A stretch of 64,000 nucleotides of DNA from Prionace glauca (taxonomy: Eukaryota; Chordata; Chondrichthyes; Carcharhiniformes; Carcharhinidae). The stretch covers positions 18,942,960-19,006,959 of the forward strand of contig CM075760.1 of NCBI GenBank assembly GCA_037974335.1, written 5' to 3'. Positions 62,395-64,000 of the stretch are shown piece by piece. The notes under the pieces are model-generated. The model was not told the DNA's origin, made no database searches, and was given only the letters and a program-made list of their open reading frames with translations. Both the position numbers and the translations under genes were made by a program. How positions within the stretch are numbered: position 1 is the stretch's first letter; every line of letters starts with the position of its first letter.

Positions 62395-62630
62395 CTCTGA
62401 CACAATCTCTCAGATCTGGGTTTAAACGCCATAATAAATTAGAACAAAACATCTCGCTGAGTTCAGAGCTAAAGGTACCGCCTGCCAGTTATCTGGAGGC
62501 AGTTTTCATTCACAACTGTGAGATGAGCGACGTAGAAATGAGAAAGGAACTCAGTTTGAGCCGTGACACTTCTGGAGGAACGAAGATCTGGAATTCACCT
62601 AGGAATGAGTCAAAGTCTGAAAAGAACGAC
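62395..62630. repeat. Third copy of the V-relic-related block
   Basis: ACAACTGTGAGATGAGCGAC, AAGGAACTCAGTTTGAGCCG and TGGAGGAACGAAGATCTGGA align with 53420-53500 (AACTGTGAGATTAAC, AAAGTCTCAGTTTGAGAGGC, GGGGAATGGAGAGCTGGA). It lacks the framework 3 part and is joined directly to a truncated tRNA-Lys. Confidence 0.5.
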
Positions 62631-62684
62631 GCCCACGACCCTGAGATTAAGAGTCCCATGCTCTACCGACTGAGCTAGCCGGGC
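62631..62684 (-). pseudogene. tRNA-Lys (CTT), truncated in the T arm
   Basis: The minus strand reads GCCCGGCTAGCTCAGTCGG, TAGAGCATGGGACTCTTAATC (anticodon CTT) and AGGGTCGTGGG exactly as vertebrate tRNA-Lys, then stops at the T stem and continues as CGTCGTTCTTTTCAGAC. The 3' third is missing, yet the remaining 54 bases show no change, so the truncation is recent or the half is maintained. Confidence 0.85.
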
Positions 62685-62879
62685 ACATGTATAGTAGTGC
62701 TTTCTTTAAACTAAAATGCATGGAGAAACTATGGCTTTTCCATCTGGTGTCTCAGTTTATTCAGATTTCAACGTTCACAATGAATCCACCGACAGAATCC
62801 CCAAAGTTTCTATCCATCCCTCTCAGTCATCAATTACATCATTCACATCTTTCAATTCTGAGCTTCACCTCCCCCAAAC

Positions 62880-63205
62880 AGAGTGTGAGAGGGAGACACT
62901 GGGACAGACAGACAGCACCTTGAGAAGAGTGTGAAAGGGGCGAAACTGGGACACTGAGACAGACAGTCAGCACCTTGAGGAGAGTGTGAGGGGGGACAGT
63001 GGGACACTGGGACAGTGAGTCAGCACCTTCTGGAGAGTGTGAGAGGGGGGACACTGGGACAGAGAATCAACACCTTGTGGAGAGTGTGAGAGGGGGGAAA
63101 CTGGGACACTGGGATAGACAGTGAGCACCTTGTGGAGAGTGTGAGAAGGAAACACTGGGGCACCGGGACAAAGAGTCAACACCTTGAGGAGAGTGTGAGA
63201 GGGGC
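62880..63205. repeat. Minisatellite, inverted relative to 18505-19105
   Basis: About six units of GACAGTCAGCACCTTGAGGAGAG-TGTGAGAGGGGGGACACTGGG. It is the reverse complement of the array at 18505-19105. Confidence 0.88.
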
Positions 63206-63214
63206 ACAAAGAGG

Positions 63215-63600
63215 ATTCAAGCCACTGTTAGAGTTGTGAAGCACTGGGTCCCAGACCGTCTGTTTATGTCCTGTGGTGCTGAGGATTGTCTCCACAGTCA
63301 GGCGTCAGGGAACACAACTCTTTATTCCATCTGTTCACACAACACTCCAAATATTGACTGCCCAATCTGGGAGAATCCAGCAGCTCACCCCGCACCTGAG
63401 GTCACATGACCCGTTCCCTGAAAGGAATGCCCCAACATATATACAACACTCCTCTCCTGTAAATAACAGCCCCCTATCTTCACTCCCAGTACATCTGCAG
63501 ACAATAGTGCATTTTTCTCTATTCACTTCACGCAGACTTGATGCAAAATCCATAGCATATTTACAATATAATACAGCAGGGGGAGTGACAATCTGCTAGG
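63215..63600 (-). mobile_element. LTR-like fossil joined to the minisatellite
   Basis: On the minus strand the order is a promoter-like stretch with TATATATG near 63440, then GGAATAAAGAGTTGTGTTCC near 63315 (poly(A) signal), then GACAATCCTCAGCACCACAG. The same last part lies at 18365-18480 next to gypsy-like pol sequence and the same minisatellite. It is a probable solitary LTR of a Ty3/gypsy-type element, old and incomplete; exact ends were not determined. Confidence 0.5.
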
Positions 63601-63777
63601 AGTTGAAGCCTGGTGACTGGACACAGTTTAAAGAGCCTTTCTGGCGAGTGAAGCCTCGATGAATCTTCCAACGTTTGATCCCCTTCCCGCCCGTCGTCAG
63701 TAACCAATTTCGAGTCCTCTGTCCCTTCCATGAGTGGAGGAGCTGTTGATACCAGGCCTCCCACTAGTGTTTCCACT

Positions 63778-64000
63778 AGGAGAAAAAATTAGAACCAGAG
63801 GGAACAACGTCGGACTAAAGGGACAGTCCATTATAACAAAGATGAGAAGGAATTTCTGCAGCCAGAGAGTGGTGAATCTGTGGAACACTTTGCCACAGAA
63901 GGCTGTGGAGGCTCGGCCATTGAGAGTCTCTAAGACAGAGGTAGGTAGGTTCATGATTAATAAGGGGACCAGGGGTTATGGGGAAAAGGCAGGAGAATGG
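63778..64000 (+). mobile_element. Old CR1-like LINE 3' region, cut by window end
   Basis: The plus strand reads RTRGNNVGLKGQSIITKM, RRNFCSQRVVNLWNTLPQKA and VGRFMINKGTRGYGEKAGEW, the C-terminal blocks of the LINE protein in an older subfamily. The tail would lie beyond the window. Confidence 0.8.

Noticed and set aside
1-64000. CRISPR arrays, insertion sequences, operons
   Set aside because: Tandem repeats here are minisatellites without unique spacers, and the introns, SINEs, LINEs and tRNA structure show vertebrate nuclear DNA.

Overview
The window looks like nuclear DNA of a cartilaginous fish, most likely a shark. Three things point there: a typical IgM heavy-chain membrane exon pair at the left edge, two receptors of the GPR139-like class A GPCR type that is greatly expanded in elasmobranchs, and interspersed repeats of elasmobranch character (CR1-like LINEs ending in TTCTATG or TTCTTATG octamer-type repeats, tRNA-derived SINEs, Penelope-like elements with inverted ends). 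There is no bacterial-type gene organisation. Real protein-coding content is small and most long open frames are repeats.

Layout. 1-2.1 kb: the last part of an IGHM gene (transmembrane exons M1 and M2, 3' UTR, poly(A) signal); the CH exons would lie left of the window. 2.1-4.9 kb: simple sequence and old LINE pieces. 4.9-12 kb: a two-exon GPR139-like receptor on the + strand. Its intron of about 5.9 kb is filled with a Penelope-like element, a hairpin element with target-site duplications, a SINE, and a 1.6-kb CR1-like LINE that stops 34 nt (past its target duplication) before the exon 2 acceptor. 12-23 kb: almost wholly mobile DNA, including a nearly full-length CR1-like LINE (13.3-17.7 kb, minus) sitting in a fossil Ty3/gypsy element, minisatellites, and a Penelope-like element inserted in the endonuclease region of an older LINE. 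23.7-24.2 kb and 28.7-29.6 kb: two CpG-rich promoter-like stretches with YY1, CRE, CCAAT and NRF1-like motifs but no gene I can name. 25.4-26.2 kb: a 52-bp minisatellite.

30-44.4 kb and 52.4-62.7 kb: a tRNA gene cluster of at least 27 tRNA genes or tRNA relics (Gln, Gly, Asn, Glu, Val, Leu, Thr, Pro-like, Arg relics, truncated Lys), built by repeated segmental duplication. The clearest case is 30.5-34.5 kb copied as 56.5-59.9 kb in the same orientation. The two copies carry tRNA-Gly genes with different anticodons (GCC and CCC); similar isoacceptor changes are seen among the Gln, Val and Leu copies. Between the two halves, at 48.8-51.4 kb, lies a second, apparently intact GPR139-like receptor on the minus strand. 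Inside the right half are a T-cell-receptor-like V segment relic (53.5 kb) and a C2H2 zinc-finger relic (54.8 kb).

62.8-64 kb: an inverted copy of the minisatellite plus LTR-like sequence seen at 18.4-19.1 kb, then the start of another LINE tail running off the window.

The genes do not form a pathway. The two receptors belong to one family and are probably members of a larger local cluster. The tRNA genes are pol III units with internal promoters. All coordinates for repeats are by eye and boundaries are approximate unless a target duplication is stated.
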